This document shows positions 26,776 to 37,400 of a DNA stretch of 64,000 nt, piece after piece. This DNA comes from Chryseobacterium sp. MFBS3-17. GTDB taxonomy: Bacteria; Bacteroidota; Bacteroidia; Flavobacteriales; Weeksellaceae. The stretch lies in contig NZ_JAJEWK010000003.1 in NCBI RefSeq assembly GCF_020687745.1, forward strand, positions 88,855 through 152,854, read 5' to 3'. Under the pieces are notes generated by a model. It was not told the DNA's origin. It did not search any database and was given only the letters and a program-made list of their open reading frames with translations. Every line of letters starts with the position of its first letter. Position 1 is the first letter of the stretch. The position numbers were made by a program, and so were the translations under genes.

Positions 26776-29253
26776 ATGAAGAAATTATATATGCTGGTCA
26801 TGATGACCATGATCACCGCCTGGACTACCGCACAGGAAAAAGACTCCACTGCAGCAAAAACAGATACTGCTGCCGTGAAAAAGCCGGATTCCGAAAAGAA
26901 AAACGGCATTAAACCCTATAGTGAGGTCATCACCTCTAAAGCGGAGACCAAAACCGGAATCATCACTACACACAAAGTGGGAGATAAATACTACTTTGAA
27001 ATACCCGACAGTGTTCTGAAGAAAGAGTTTTTGCTGGTAAGCCGCCTTACGAAAGCAGCTGCGGGTATGCGCTCCGGAACCACAGGTTATGCCGGGGATC
27101 AGATTGCCCAGAACGTTATTTTCTTTGAAAAAGGTCCGCAGGATAAAATCTTTGTCCGGTCCGTGTCCTACACGGATTATGCTGCAGATTCCACCTCGCA
27201 GATGTATCAGTCGGTAACGCGGAACAACGTACAATCTATTGTTCATGCGTTTTCTGTAAAGGCAGTGGGCAAAAACAAAAAATCATCAGTAGTAGACATT
27301 ACAGATTTTGTAAATGCGGATAATGAGCTGGTTTCTTTTGCGGTCAATGTTAAAAAGAATTATAAAGTAGGTGCACTGCAGAAGGATAAGTCTTTTATCA
27401 ATTTTGTGAAATCATTCCCATCCAATATTGAAATCAATACGACCAAGACCTTTGCCAGAACGCTGGGAAATGTGACCTTTCCCGCAGGAGTGCCGAAACC
27501 GGAAGTCAGCGGAAACTATACGGTAGAAATCAATTCATCACTGGTATTGCTTCCGGAAAATAAAATGCAGCCACGGTATTTTGATCCCCGTGTAGGTTAT
27601 TTTACGACGAGTTATACCGATTTTGATGCAGATCCGCAGGGGGTGAAGAGGGTTTCCATGATTAAAAGATGGAGGCTGGAACCAAAACCTCAGGATTTAG
27701 CCAGATACAAAAAAGGCGAACTGGTAGAACCTGCCAAACCCATTGTTTTTTACATAGATCCTGCTACGCCCAAAAAATGGGTGCCGTATCTAATGCAGGG
27801 CGTGAATGACTGGCAGAAGTCCTTTGAGAAAGCCGGTTTCAAAAATGCCATTTATGCCAAAATTCCAAATGCCAAGGAAGACCCGGAGTGGAGTCTGGAA
27901 GATGCACGCTTCTCAGCAATTGTTTATAAGCCGTCTGATGTTCCCAATGCATCCGGTCCGTCTATTGCAGATCCCCGTACCGGCGAGATTCTGGAAAGCC
28001 ACATCAATTGGTATCACAATGTGATGAGCCTGCTGCGCAACTGGTATTTCATTCAGGCTTCTCCAAACGATCCGCGTGCCAGAACTATGGATTTTGATGA
28101 TGAACTGATGGGGGAACTCATCCGCTTCGTTTCTGCGCACGAAGTGGGACATACTTTAGGGTTAAGACACAATTTTATAGCCAGTAACGCCGTTCCGGTA
28201 GAAAAGCTCCGGGATAAAAAGTGGCTGGAGAAAAACGGTCATACCCCGTCCATTATGGACTATGCAAGGTTCAACTACGTAGCACAACCCGAAGATAAAG
28301 TAGGCGATGCCGGAATTATGCCGCGTATAGGTGATTATGATGACTGGGCGATTGAGTGGGGATACAAAAGATTTTATGAGTATGCCTCTCCGGAAGCCGA
28401 AAAGGAACACCTGAATAAATGGGTGATGGGCAAACTGAAAGATCCGAGGCTGTGGTTCGGTACAGAAAGTAGTATGTTTGATCCCCGTCTGCAAAGTGAG
28501 CAGATTGGAGACAACCCCATGATTGCCGGGAAATATGGGATCAAGAATTTAGAAAGAATTGTGAACAATCTGGAGGACTGGACCGCAAAGCCTAATGAAG
28601 GGTATGAACACCTGGGAACCATGTACAGCCAGGTAACATCTCAGTTCGGGAGGTATCTGGGACATGTTTCAAAATACATCGGCGGACGATATGAAACTCC
28701 CAAAACGGTTGAGCAAAAAGGAGCGGTTTATGAAGTGGTTTCCAAAAAAGACCAGCAGCAGGCACTTCAGTTTTTAAGTGAAGAACTGTTTTCCACTCCC
28801 AAATGGTTGCTGAAAGACGGGATTTTTGAAAAAACCGGCAGCTCCGCAGTGACAGTGGTAGAAAACCTGCAGAATTCCGTGCTGAACAGAATCCTGAACC
28901 CGGCAGTACTACAAATGATGTATCAGTCTGAAGCGTCAGAAAAAAATGCCTATCCGCTGGCAGGATATATGCAGGACCTGAAAAAGGAAATTTTTATCTC
29001 TGAACCGGATTTGTACAGAAGAAATCTGCAGCGCAACTATGTAGAAAATATGCTGGGATTGCTGGGTGGTAAATCTGCCGGAGCCAGAGGGGTCACTGTC
29101 TCCTCACATTCAGATGTACAGGCTACGGTAAGAGGGGTACTGAACGAACTGAAGAATGAACTGAAGACGAAAAGTGCGGCACATCTTGCCAACCGGTACC
29201 ATTATGAAGATCTGGCATTCCGCCTGGAAAAAGCGCTGAATCCGAATAACTAA
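26776..29253 (+). CDS. Secreted zinc-dependent metalloprotease (DUF5117/DUF4953 type)
   Basis: 825-residue secreted protein with a short signal peptide (MKKLYMLVMMTMITAWTTAQ). It has an N-terminal DUF5118/DUF5117-type region (about 40-400) and a metzincin-like catalytic domain with HEVGHTLGLRHN (about 455-466), the extended HExxHxxGxxH zinc site. A downstream methionine segment SIMDYARFNY (about 490) may be the Met-turn. The tail resembles the C-terminal DUF4953 region. Substrates are unknown. The frame has an upstream TTG at 26770, but the ATG at 26776 is the sensible start. Precedes the DUF6452/DUF6048 pair by 10 bp. Confidence 0.88.
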   Translation: MKKLYMLVMMTMITAWTTAQEKDSTAAKTDTAAVKKPDSEKKNGIKPYSEVITSKAETKTGIITTHKVGDKYYFEIPDSVLKKEFLLVSRLTKAAAGMRSGTTGYAGDQIAQNVIFFEKGPQDKIFVRSVSYTDYAADSTSQMYQSVTRNNVQSIVHAFSVKAVGKNKKSSVVDITDFVNADNELVSFAVNVKKNYKVGALQKDKSFINFVKSFPSNIEINTTKTFARTLGNVTFPAGVPKPEVSGNYTVEINSSLVLLPENKMQPRYFDPRVGYFTTSYTDFDADPQGVKRVSMIKRWRLEPKPQDLARYKKGELVEPAKPIVFYIDPATPKKWVPYLMQGVNDWQKSFEKAGFKNAIYAKIPNAKEDPEWSLEDARFSAIVYKPSDVPNASGPSIADPRTGEILESHINWYHNVMSLLRNWYFIQASPNDPRARTMDFDDELMGELIRFVSAHEVGHTLGLRHNFIASNAVPVEKLRDKKWLEKNGHTPSIMDYARFNYVAQPEDKVGDAGIMPRIGDYDDWAIEWGYKRFYEYASPEAEKEHLNKWVMGKLKDPRLWFGTESSMFDPRLQSEQIGDNPMIAGKYGIKNLERIVNNLEDWTAKPNEGYEHLGTMYSQVTSQFGRYLGHVSKYIGGRYETPKTVEQKGAVYEVVSKKDQQQALQFLSEELFSTPKWLLKDGIFEKTGSSAVTVVENLQNSVLNRILNPAVLQMMYQSEASEKNAYPLAGYMQDLKKEIFISEPDLYRRNLQRNYVENMLGLLGGKSAGARGVTVSSHSDVQATVRGVLNELKNELKTKSAAHLANRYHYEDLAFRLEKALNPNN

Positions 29254-29263
29254 AACGGAATTT

Positions 29264-29737
29264 ATGAAAGGTTTTATCATATTTCTTGCTACATTTCTGA
29301 TGCTGACTTCCTGCAGTACAGATGATGATGTCTGTACGGGAGGTGAAGGTACACCCCGTATGAAAATCAAATTTAAAACCGAAGCCACGGGCAAAGCCCG
29401 CACCATGGATTCTCTGTTTGTAAGTGTGGATTATGGCGGCGGGGAGGTGCCCGTGGTTCAGAACCGTTTCCCCACAGATTCGGTACTGATTCCGCTGCGT
29501 GTGGAAGATGTACCTTTTACGGAGTTGTACATCCGCACCGCTGCCGCAGGTCCGGCATCTGTCGTGAAAATCAATCATACTACGGTCAATGAATACGTTT
29601 CTCCGGCCTGTGGCATCCGGAAACTTTATCAGGAAGTAACTTATCAGCTGCAGACACCGGTACCGGTGCTGGGTACAGAGTCGGCTCAAAATCAAATTGT
29701 AAATGAAGACAAAACACATCTTTTCCTTCTTTTTTAG
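29264..29737 (+). CDS. DUF6452 family lipoprotein
   Basis: 157-residue predicted lipoprotein: lipobox FLMLTSC with C17, then the DUF6452 pattern with DDVCTGGEGTPRMKIKFKT, DSLFVSVDYGG, RFPTDSVLIPLRV and a cysteine-containing VSPACGIRKLYQEV. Restricted to Flavobacteriia, function unknown. Overlaps the start of the DUF6048 gene by 35 bp, so the two are coupled; their adjacency is conserved in the class. Confidence 0.82.
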   Translation: MKGFIIFLATFLMLTSCSTDDDVCTGGEGTPRMKIKFKTEATGKARTMDSLFVSVDYGGGEVPVVQNRFPTDSVLIPLRVEDVPFTELYIRTAAAGPASVVKINHTTVNEYVSPACGIRKLYQEVTYQLQTPVPVLGTESAQNQIVNEDKTHLFLLF

Positions 29738-30362
29738 CCTGTGGGGTTTTTGGTTTTTCGCGCAGGATGCTGAAACGGCACAGCCCGAAAAATGGAAATA
29801 CGAACCCAATTTTATGGTTGGGGCAGACGTGCTGAATGCCGGGGTTTCTTTTTTCTCAGACCGGCAATTATTTCAGGGTTTTGTTTCCTCCAGAATTAGG
29901 AAAGACCTGCATGCTGCAGCAGACGCAGGATATGAAAAAAACAGCTATATTAAAAATGGCTATGATGCCCGCGCAGCCGGAGCTTTCATCAAACTTGGCG
30001 TGCTGTACCGGCTTATGAAAGATCCGGAGAATATTCAGAACGGTTTTTTTGCAGGTGGAAAGCTGGGTGCGTCATTTTATGAGCAGGAGTATTTTGCGGT
30101 TCCCATCCGTGGCTTTGGCGGCAGTAATTCTTTTCAGGCCTTTCCTGCATCCACCCAGTCTTCTTATTGGCTGGAAGGACACCTGGGAGGACGTGTTCAG
30201 CTCTTCAGCAGTAATTTCTATATTGATGTGAGTGTACAGCCCAGATATCTGATGCTGACCACAAAACAGGAAGAAATTTACCCGATGATTGTACCCGGTT
30301 TCGGGAAAAGTTCCGGAAAGTTCAACATGGGCTATATGTGGAATATAGCCTATGAATTCTGA
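29703..30362 (+). CDS. DUF6048 family outer-membrane-like protein
   Basis: 219-residue protein with a signal peptide (about 1-20, FFFSLWGFWFFAQ) and alternating beta-strand pattern ending in an aromatic residue (WNIAYEF), like small outer-membrane beta-barrels; matches the DUF6048 family. Stretches such as NFMVGADVLNAG, GAFIKLGVLYR and GFFAGGKLGASF are strand-like. Start overlaps the DUF6452 gene, pointing to joint function. Confidence 0.8.
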   Translation: MKTKHIFSFFFSLWGFWFFAQDAETAQPEKWKYEPNFMVGADVLNAGVSFFSDRQLFQGFVSSRIRKDLHAAADAGYEKNSYIKNGYDARAAGAFIKLGVLYRLMKDPENIQNGFFAGGKLGASFYEQEYFAVPIRGFGGSNSFQAFPASTQSSYWLEGHLGGRVQLFSSNFYIDVSVQPRYLMLTTKQEEIYPMIVPGFGKSSGKFNMGYMWNIAYEF

Positions 30363-30363
30363 T

Positions 30364-30834
30364 TTATTTCAGGGGGAAGTGGCCGGCTACCGCAAAGTAC
30401 AGATCAGAAAACTGAGCCGGCGGAGTGCCGGAATCAAAGCCTTGTGAGGTATAGGTATTGCCGTTTGCCGTTATTTTGAGATTGGCCATCATGGCGCCAT
30501 CATGATATCTTTTGGTGGTAGGAGATTCGTAGGAATCAATTTTATCCAGGTCCTGTTTCTGAGCCAGTTTTACCAGCGTTTCCCATTCCGCAGCAGATGT
30601 TTTTGAATCCTTACTGACTCCGTTTATTTCAATGATTTTTTCTGAAGACGTGATGGTAATCATCCTCCTGTGACCGCGGGTCATTTCTTCCAGTACAATT
30701 TTATTCAACTGATGCTTGGCAGAAGCTGCGTTTTCTTCGGCACGGGCTGTATCGGTATTCATCTGTGGGGTACATTGCAGGGTGAAGATTCCGGCTATAG
30801 CAATTGCAGTGGATTTCAGAATTGTTTTTATCAT
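30364..30834 (-). CDS. Predicted lipoprotein, unknown function
   Basis: 156-residue protein. The N-terminal helix ends at a lipobox-like IFTLQC (C21 counting from M1 at 30834). The mature part has a charged helix, then beta-rich segments (GHRRMITITSSEKIIEING, GAMMANLKITANGNTYTSQ). I do not recognise a named family. Start placed at the second in-frame ATG (MIKTILKST), two codons in. Convergent with the DUF6048 gene, one base away. Confidence 0.6.
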   Translation of the reverse strand: MIKTILKSTAIAIAGIFTLQCTPQMNTDTARAEENAASAKHQLNKIVLEEMTRGHRRMITITSSEKIIEINGVSKDSKTSAAEWETLVKLAQKQDLDKIDSYESPTTKRYHDGAMMANLKITANGNTYTSQGFDSGTPPAQFSDLYFAVAGHFPLK

Positions 30835-30840
30835 GAACAT

Positions 30841-31320
30841 ATATTGTGAATAGCAAAAGTACGATAATTTGGTTTATGTTTTTAATTATTGTTAAACCTG
30901 AATTACGACACCAGATAAGTTCTTCCTGTTTATATTGCTATGCCTGCACGACAGGTGAGGGATTCTTTGACTCTAATGAATCAAGGTGCGAATCAGCGTG
31001 CCTTAAACAATACATCTAATACTCCTTACAGCTCAACAAGACAAGCATAGGCAATCAAGAAAGAATGCATCTGGAGACTTTAGAACAGCGCCGGGCACAT
31101 ATTGAACCATGGATGGTCCTAATGCCAATGTTCTAAATCTTTCACTTACTATCAGTGCCGGTAGTGCAAACATGAAGTCGTACGACCAGTGTCTTACGCT
31201 TTTCCTTTTACCGTGGTAAAGTGATTTTTCCTTTTTGTACAAATCAAAAGTTTATTGAATGAAATCAGAATTTTTATTAAAATTTAAGTAGATTTGTAGC
31301 ATTAAATATAATATAGAGCT
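30841..31320. other. 480-bp intergenic region without an identifiable gene
   Basis: Contains several short open stretches but none with convincing coding character. A 69-codon minus-strand frame (31033-31242) and a plus-strand stretch across a TGA (around 31064-31200, reading ASGDFRTAPGTY then TMDGPNANVLNLSLTIS) both look like chance or decayed sequence. The right end holds the promoter of the next T9SS gene (TAGATTTG at 31289-31296). Confidence 0.5.
31289..31296 (+). promoter_or_regulatory. -7 promoter element (TAGATTTG) for the T9SS metalloprotease gene
   Basis: TAnnTTTG in the context TAGATTTGTAG, the same context as in front of the next large T9SS gene (34407). Confidence 0.65.
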
Positions 31321-34248
31321 ATGAAGAGACTTCTTACATTTTTAGTATTCTCCGGGATGGTAGCTTCCACATTTGCACAATGGAAACCCGCACCCAAACA
31401 GGGAGGAAGGCTGGAATACCCTTCTCAGAAAGAAGAGTTTTTCACATTAGATATCAACCAGATCCGAAACCAGCTGGCCAATGCTCAGGAAGCAGGCAAT
31501 TATGCACAGCCGGTAGTGATTTCGGTACCTGTAAAGGGTGGTAAGATGGAGCGGTTTAATGTGTACAGTGCACCTGTAGTGGTGCAGGAACTTGCAGATC
31601 AGTATCAACTGGGCTCTTATGCCGGAGTGGGTATAGATGATCCTTCGAAAACCATACGCTTCAGTGTGGCACCAAACGATTTTCAGTCCATGATTATGAA
31701 ATCCGGAGGTTATGAATTCATTGAACCATCAGACAAATCGCAGAATTTGTACAGGCTTTACCTCAGAGATGGTCAGAAAGGCGACAAAGCGTTTGTTTGT
31801 CATACAGAGGAGGGTTCTGATGCCCAAAACCAGATGAATCAACTGTACAAGGCAGGGCAGTCTTTTGCAAACAATCCGTCAGATTTCTCCAAAAGTTCTG
31901 ATAAAAAATACAGAACCTATCGTTTGGCACTGTCCGTAACAGGCGAATATACCACTTACTTCGGAGGTACAGCAGGAGCACTGACGCAAATGAACGCAAC
32001 GATGACCCGGGTTAACGGTGTTTTCGAGAAAGATTTTGCGCTGAAACTTATTCTGCAGAATTTTCCGGGTCTGATTTATAACAATTCAAATACAGATCCT
32101 TATTCTCCGCCGGCAACTGGTGCTAGTGGAGCGTGGAGTTCTGAACTGGCAAACGTCCTAATGGTGACGCCCGGAAATGCAGCTTTTGATATAGGACATC
32201 TTTTCGGACATGCCGGTGGAGGTGGATATGCAGGTTGTATAGGCTGTATCTGCAGCAATGCTACCAATGCTTATAAAGGAAGTGCCTACACGTCGCCGGG
32301 TTCCGGAGCACCGATGGGTGATACCTTTGACATTGATTATGTAGCCCATGAAATGGGACACCAGCTGGGCGCCAATCATACATTCTCCCATGGTCTGGAA
32401 GGCAGCGGATCCAATATGGAGCCCGGATCCGGATCTACGATTATGGGCTATGCAGGAATTACAGGCTCTACCACAGATGTACAACCACATTCAGATCCTT
32501 ATTTCCATGCCCGGTCCATAGAGCAGGTTCAGACCAATATCATTAACAGAAATACTTGTGGTGTTGCCGTAAACATTACCAATAATCCACCGGTAATCAC
32601 CGCTTTAACACCCTATACCATCCCGAAAGGAACTGCTTTTGTGCTTACGGCAAATGTGACCGATCCGGAAGGAGATCCCATGACCTATACCTGGGAGCAG
32701 TACGATACTGCAACTCAGCCGATAAACACGTCTAATTTAGGAAATACCACCACCGGCGCAGCATTCCGTTCTGTTCTGCCGGGTACCAGTCCTACCAGAT
32801 ATTTCCCAAGATTGTCTTCGGTGCTTTCAGGTGTGTTGAATAACAGTAATAATTTATGGGAGGCAGTACCTACGGTGGCCAGAACCATGAATTTCAGAAT
32901 TACAGCCAGAGATAATAACGCAAATGTAGCACAGCAGCAAACCCAGTATGCACAGCAAACCATTACGGTAGGCAATGATGGTCCTTTTGCCGTGACTTCC
33001 ACGCAGGGATTCAACAATACTGCCGGTCCGCTGACATGGGATGTGGCTGCTACCAACGCCGCACCATATAACAGCCCGAATGTTAAAATTGATTATACGA
33101 CCAATAACGGTGCTACCTGGACCACGCTGATTGCCTCTACACCGAATGATGGTTCAGAAGATGTACAGTTTACCGGTCTGGCCTCAGGTTCTACGGCAAT
33201 TGTGCGCATCAGTTCCATTAATAATGTGTTCTATGCGGTTAAAACACTTACTATAAATACACTTACCGCTTGTGACGGTACAGCACCGCAGAATATTACA
33301 GTATCTAATATTTCCGGACCTTCGGCTACTGTTTCATGGAATGCTATGGCAGGAGCCACTTATGAAATTCAGTACAGAATTGTAGGTTCTGCAAACTGGA
33401 CTACAGTTACGTCAAATGTACCAACAGTGAACCTCACCGGTCTTACGGCAGGCAGCAACTACGAAGTACAGGTAAGAGCGATCTGTTCCGGAACACCCGG
33501 AGCCTGGTCACCGTCCACTAATTTTAGTACAACGGTAATAAATTATTGTACAGCAGGAGCAACCAATACGAATTTTGAGTATATTTCTAACGTCACGTTA
33601 GCAAATGTAAATAACAATTCCATGAACAGCTCTTATACCAATTATACAACCAATCCTGCATTACAGATTAATCTGGTAAAAGGGAATACCTACACTTTAT
33701 CTGTAACCAAAGCGTGGATGGATAATAATCCTGACTTTGATGCAGTAAGCGCATGGATAGATTTTAACCTGAACGGTACTTTTGAAGATAGCGAGCGTGT
33801 AATGAGTTCTCCGGTAAGTACAGCCACACCGGTTACAGCAACGTTTACTGTTCCTGCAACTGCAGTAGAAAATCAGGCGCTGAGAATGAGAGTGATAAAT
33901 GTATATGGTGGTTCCAGTCAGGCCGGTGCCATATTGACAAGTTCATGTGGAACATTAGGATATGGTGAGGTTGAAGATTACAATGTGGTGGTGACCGGAA
34001 GCATGGCGACGCGCGAAGTTACAGACAATGCTTTCCAGATTTATCCGAATCCGGCCACAGATGTTCTGCATATTACCAAAGTTTCAAACAAGGCCAGATA
34101 TCAGATTCACAGCATGGCGGGTCAGTTGGTAGATGGCGGCCTGGTAAAAGAGGGTAAAGTAAATGTATCGGGATTGGTAACCGGAAATTACCTGATTACC
34201 GTCACCGATGAAAATATCAATGCCACTGTAAAATTTATCAAGAAATAG
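31321..34248 (+). CDS. T9SS-secreted reprolysin-like metalloprotease with FnIII and GEVEDY domains
   Basis: 975-residue cargo of the type IX secretion system. Signal peptide (about 1-19, ending TFAQ), propeptide-like region (about 20-200) and a zinc-protease domain (about 200-410) with HEMGHQLGANHTF at residue 343 (HExxHxxGxxH) and a following SGSTIMGYAGI Met-turn. These are followed by linker beta domains, a fibronectin type III domain (about 650-740, ending GAWSPSTNFST), a GEVEDY-containing domain (about 745-890) and a type A C-terminal sorting domain (about 900-975, IYPNPATDVLHI to VKFIKK). Probably an extracellular or cell-surface protease. Terminator follows. Confidence 0.9.
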   Translation: MKRLLTFLVFSGMVASTFAQWKPAPKQGGRLEYPSQKEEFFTLDINQIRNQLANAQEAGNYAQPVVISVPVKGGKMERFNVYSAPVVVQELADQYQLGSYAGVGIDDPSKTIRFSVAPNDFQSMIMKSGGYEFIEPSDKSQNLYRLYLRDGQKGDKAFVCHTEEGSDAQNQMNQLYKAGQSFANNPSDFSKSSDKKYRTYRLALSVTGEYTTYFGGTAGALTQMNATMTRVNGVFEKDFALKLILQNFPGLIYNNSNTDPYSPPATGASGAWSSELANVLMVTPGNAAFDIGHLFGHAGGGGYAGCIGCICSNATNAYKGSAYTSPGSGAPMGDTFDIDYVAHEMGHQLGANHTFSHGLEGSGSNMEPGSGSTIMGYAGITGSTTDVQPHSDPYFHARSIEQVQTNIINRNTCGVAVNITNNPPVITALTPYTIPKGTAFVLTANVTDPEGDPMTYTWEQYDTATQPINTSNLGNTTTGAAFRSVLPGTSPTRYFPRLSSVLSGVLNNSNNLWEAVPTVARTMNFRITARDNNANVAQQQTQYAQQTITVGNDGPFAVTSTQGFNNTAGPLTWDVAATNAAPYNSPNVKIDYTTNNGATWTTLIASTPNDGSEDVQFTGLASGSTAIVRISSINNVFYAVKTLTINTLTACDGTAPQNITVSNISGPSATVSWNAMAGATYEIQYRIVGSANWTTVTSNVPTVNLTGLTAGSNYEVQVRAICSGTPGAWSPSTNFSTTVINYCTAGATNTNFEYISNVTLANVNNNSMNSSYTNYTTNPALQINLVKGNTYTLSVTKAWMDNNPDFDAVSAWIDFNLNGTFEDSERVMSSPVSTATPVTATFTVPATAVENQALRMRVINVYGGSSQAGAILTSSCGTLGYGEVEDYNVVVTGSMATREVTDNAFQIYPNPATDVLHITKVSNKARYQIHSMAGQLVDGGLVKEGKVNVSGLVTGNYLITVTDENINATVKFIKK

Positions 34249-34270
34249 ATAATTACAGTATTTGGTTAAG

Positions 34271-34300
34271 GCCGCTCCCTGTTCATCGGGGAGCGGCTTT
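34271..34300 (+). terminator. Intrinsic terminator after the T9SS metalloprotease gene
   Basis: GCCGCTCCC / GGGAGCGGC stem followed by TTTTT. Confidence 0.85.
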
Positions 34301-34406
34301 TTCATGATAATGAGATATTTTATCATTATCCTACATGAAATCAGCATTATATTATTCGGAGTAAAAAAATTAGCAATACTTACCTATCAATTACCAAAAA
34401 AAATCT

Positions 34407-34414
34407 TAGATTTG
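34407..34414 (+). promoter_or_regulatory. -7 promoter element (TAGATTTG) for the large FnIII/GEVEDY T9SS gene
   Basis: Same TTAGATTTGTAGATAATATAG-like context as the promoter of the preceding T9SS gene, pointing to shared regulation. Confidence 0.6.
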
Positions 34415-34439
34415 TAGATAATATAGAAATAGTGTAATT

Positions 34440-37400
34440 ATGAAAAAACTTTTACTAATATTAATCCTAGGATTTATATCAATGGTAAACGGCCAGACTT
34501 GTGCTCCGGTCGGTGTTCCGTTTATACAATCTTTTGGTGGAGGTGCATTGCCCAATTGTTGGGTCAATCAGAATCCTGTTTCCACCAGTACGTATGCACT
34601 TTGGCGATTTTCGGGCGCGCCTGGCTATGGTGCCACTAATAACGGTAAGCCCACAGGAACCTATGCCTGGGTGGACGCTTCGTCACCATATGATAATCTT
34701 CACAATGTCGAATTATTATCTCCGCAGATAAATTTAACAGGACTTACTGATCCTTATGTGGAGTTTGAGTGGTTTAAAAACCACCTGACTTCTGCTACAG
34801 GAACATTGCCAAACTACGATAATAACGCGCTGCGGGTTCATGTAAACGATGGTACCGGTTGGGTACAGATATTTTCTGATACCTCTAACCATGATGAGTG
34901 GAGAACAGTCGGTATTTCGCTTGGAGCTGCCTATGTAGGTGCAACCATTCAGTTGCGTTTCACAGTAGATAAAGATGTAAACGGAAATGGTTATTTTTAT
35001 GACGATGTATTGCTGGATGAGATTCAGGTAAAACAAGCGCCAACTTGTTTTGAGCCTACAGCACTGCTGGTGACCAATATTACACCCACGTCGGTAACGG
35101 TGGACTGGACTGCGGCTAATCCTGCACCGGCTCAGGGATATGAATATTATTTCAGTACCGTAAATACTCCGCCTACAGCAGCTACTGTAGGTACACCGGT
35201 AGCAGCCGGGGTAACTACGGCTACATTTACACCTGTTACACAAGGTACCACCTATTACTGGTGGGTGCGTTCTGTTTGTTCGCCAACAGATAAAACTGCC
35301 TGGGTGCCGGGATTGCCATTTGTTCCTGGTAACTTTGGTCCGTCGCCGCTGCCTTATCATCAGGATTTTACCAATGGATATGATTTTACGCTGATAGGAA
35401 ATCAGACGAATAAATGGTTTTATGGATCAGCGGCTGGTAACCCTGCCAATTCCATCTATATTTCCAATGATAACGGTGCGTCCAACACTTATACCAATAA
35501 CTCTACCAGTGTGGCACATGCCTATAAGGATTTAATTATTCCGGCAGGTGCTACATCAGCAACTTTCTCTTTTGACTGGAGAGCATACGGTGAAAGCTGC
35601 TGTGATTATATACGGGTATGGCTGGTACCAGCTACCTTCACACCTACAGCCGGAGCACAGATTACTGCCGGCAGCGGAAGAATTCAGGTAGGAGGCAATA
35701 TGAATTTACAGTCTAACTGGCAGACTTACATGAATACAAATCTGAACATCAGTTCTTTCGCAGGTTCAATGATGCGTCTGGTGTTTGAATGGCGTAATGA
35801 CGGAAGTGTGGGGACTATGCCTCCGGCTGCTATAGATAATATTAACCTTTTAATTCCTACTTGTCCTACACCTACCAATATGAACGTGTCCAACGTGACA
35901 CCAAATTCCGCGACCTTAGGTTGGACAGGTATTACACCTGTGCCGGCAAACGGTTATGAGTACTACTTGAGTACCACAAATACTCCGCCTACCGCTGCAA
36001 CAGCAGGTACTGCGGTTCCCGGCCCAACGGCGAACCTTACCACCCTGACTCCGGGAACCACTTATTACTGGTGGGTACGTGCCATTTGTTCACCAACAGA
36101 CAGCAGTCTATGGATTCCTGGTCCTGAATTTACACCCGGACAAATAGGCAGCGGTACCACATCCATGGGTAACCTTCCGGTATATTCATGCTTCGGTTAT
36201 GGTTATTCACAGCAAATCTATACCGCCGCTGAAGTGACATCGGCAGTAGGAAATAATAATGTAATCAGCAGAATCCGCTTTAAAGTGGCTGCTACGGCTG
36301 CAACGCAGGCCAACTATAATCAGTGGACGGTGTTTATGGGTAATACCAACCAGGCGAACTTTGCTACGACAACATCCTGGGTGCCTTATAACCAGCTGAT
36401 GCAGGTTTATCAGGGCACACTGGGCAATATGACCGCCGGTACCTGGGTTGAACTTACTCTTGCAGTTCCATTTATATGGGACGGAACCAGTAATCTGGTT
36501 ATTGCAGTAGACGAAAATGCTCCGGACTGGTCATGTACTGCAAACTGGGGCAGCTATTCAGCCGGAACCAACAGAGGTATGTTGTATTACAGTGATAGCA
36601 CAAATCCTGATCCTGTGAACCCGCCTACAGCAACCAGCAGATATTCTACAATACCTCAGTTGCAGTTAGTGGCAGATCCGCTGCCTGCTTGTACTACAGC
36701 ACCTCCTACGCTGCTGAATGTTACCGGTCTTACCAACGTGAGTGCCAACCTTTCATGGATGCCTGCTCAGGGAGCCACTTATATTCTGCAGTGGAGACCT
36801 GTAACGACACCGGCATCTGCATGGACTACGGTAAACCTGAACAACAGTTATTATCCGCTGACCAACCTTACAGAACAGACCACCTACGAATGGCAGGTAG
36901 CTTATGTCTGTGGAACTACGCAGGGCAACTTTGCCGGTCCGGTTCAGTTTACTACAGAACAACTTCCGTATTGTGCGGCAAACCCAACCAATAACACAAC
37001 CAGAACCTATATCTCAAATGTCACTACCAACGCAGTCGGCGCTCCTGCTCTGGTGAGCAACTCTACCGGTGCTGCAGGATATACAGATTATACAGGTGAC
37101 CCATCCAGACTGGCTACATTCATTATGGGTACGGCAAATAATACCGTATCGGTATCCAAGTCATGGGCCGGAACTCAGTATGCAGCTGGTGTAGGGGTAT
37201 GGATTGACTTTAACAGGAACGGAACCTTTGAAGCGACAGAAAGAGTAGTTACCAGTACTTCCAACCTGACAACTCCGATTGTATCCGCACCATTTACCGT
37301 GCCGTTGCCTCCGGGAGCATACAATGGTCCGCTGAATACCAGAATGAGAGTTATTGTGCAGGAAGCGGGTAACCCTTCTGCTTGTGGTACCTTTACATAT

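Noticed and set aside
31033..31242. 69-codon minus-strand ORF
   Set aside because: No promoter, no family resemblance, isolated in a spacer; treated as chance.
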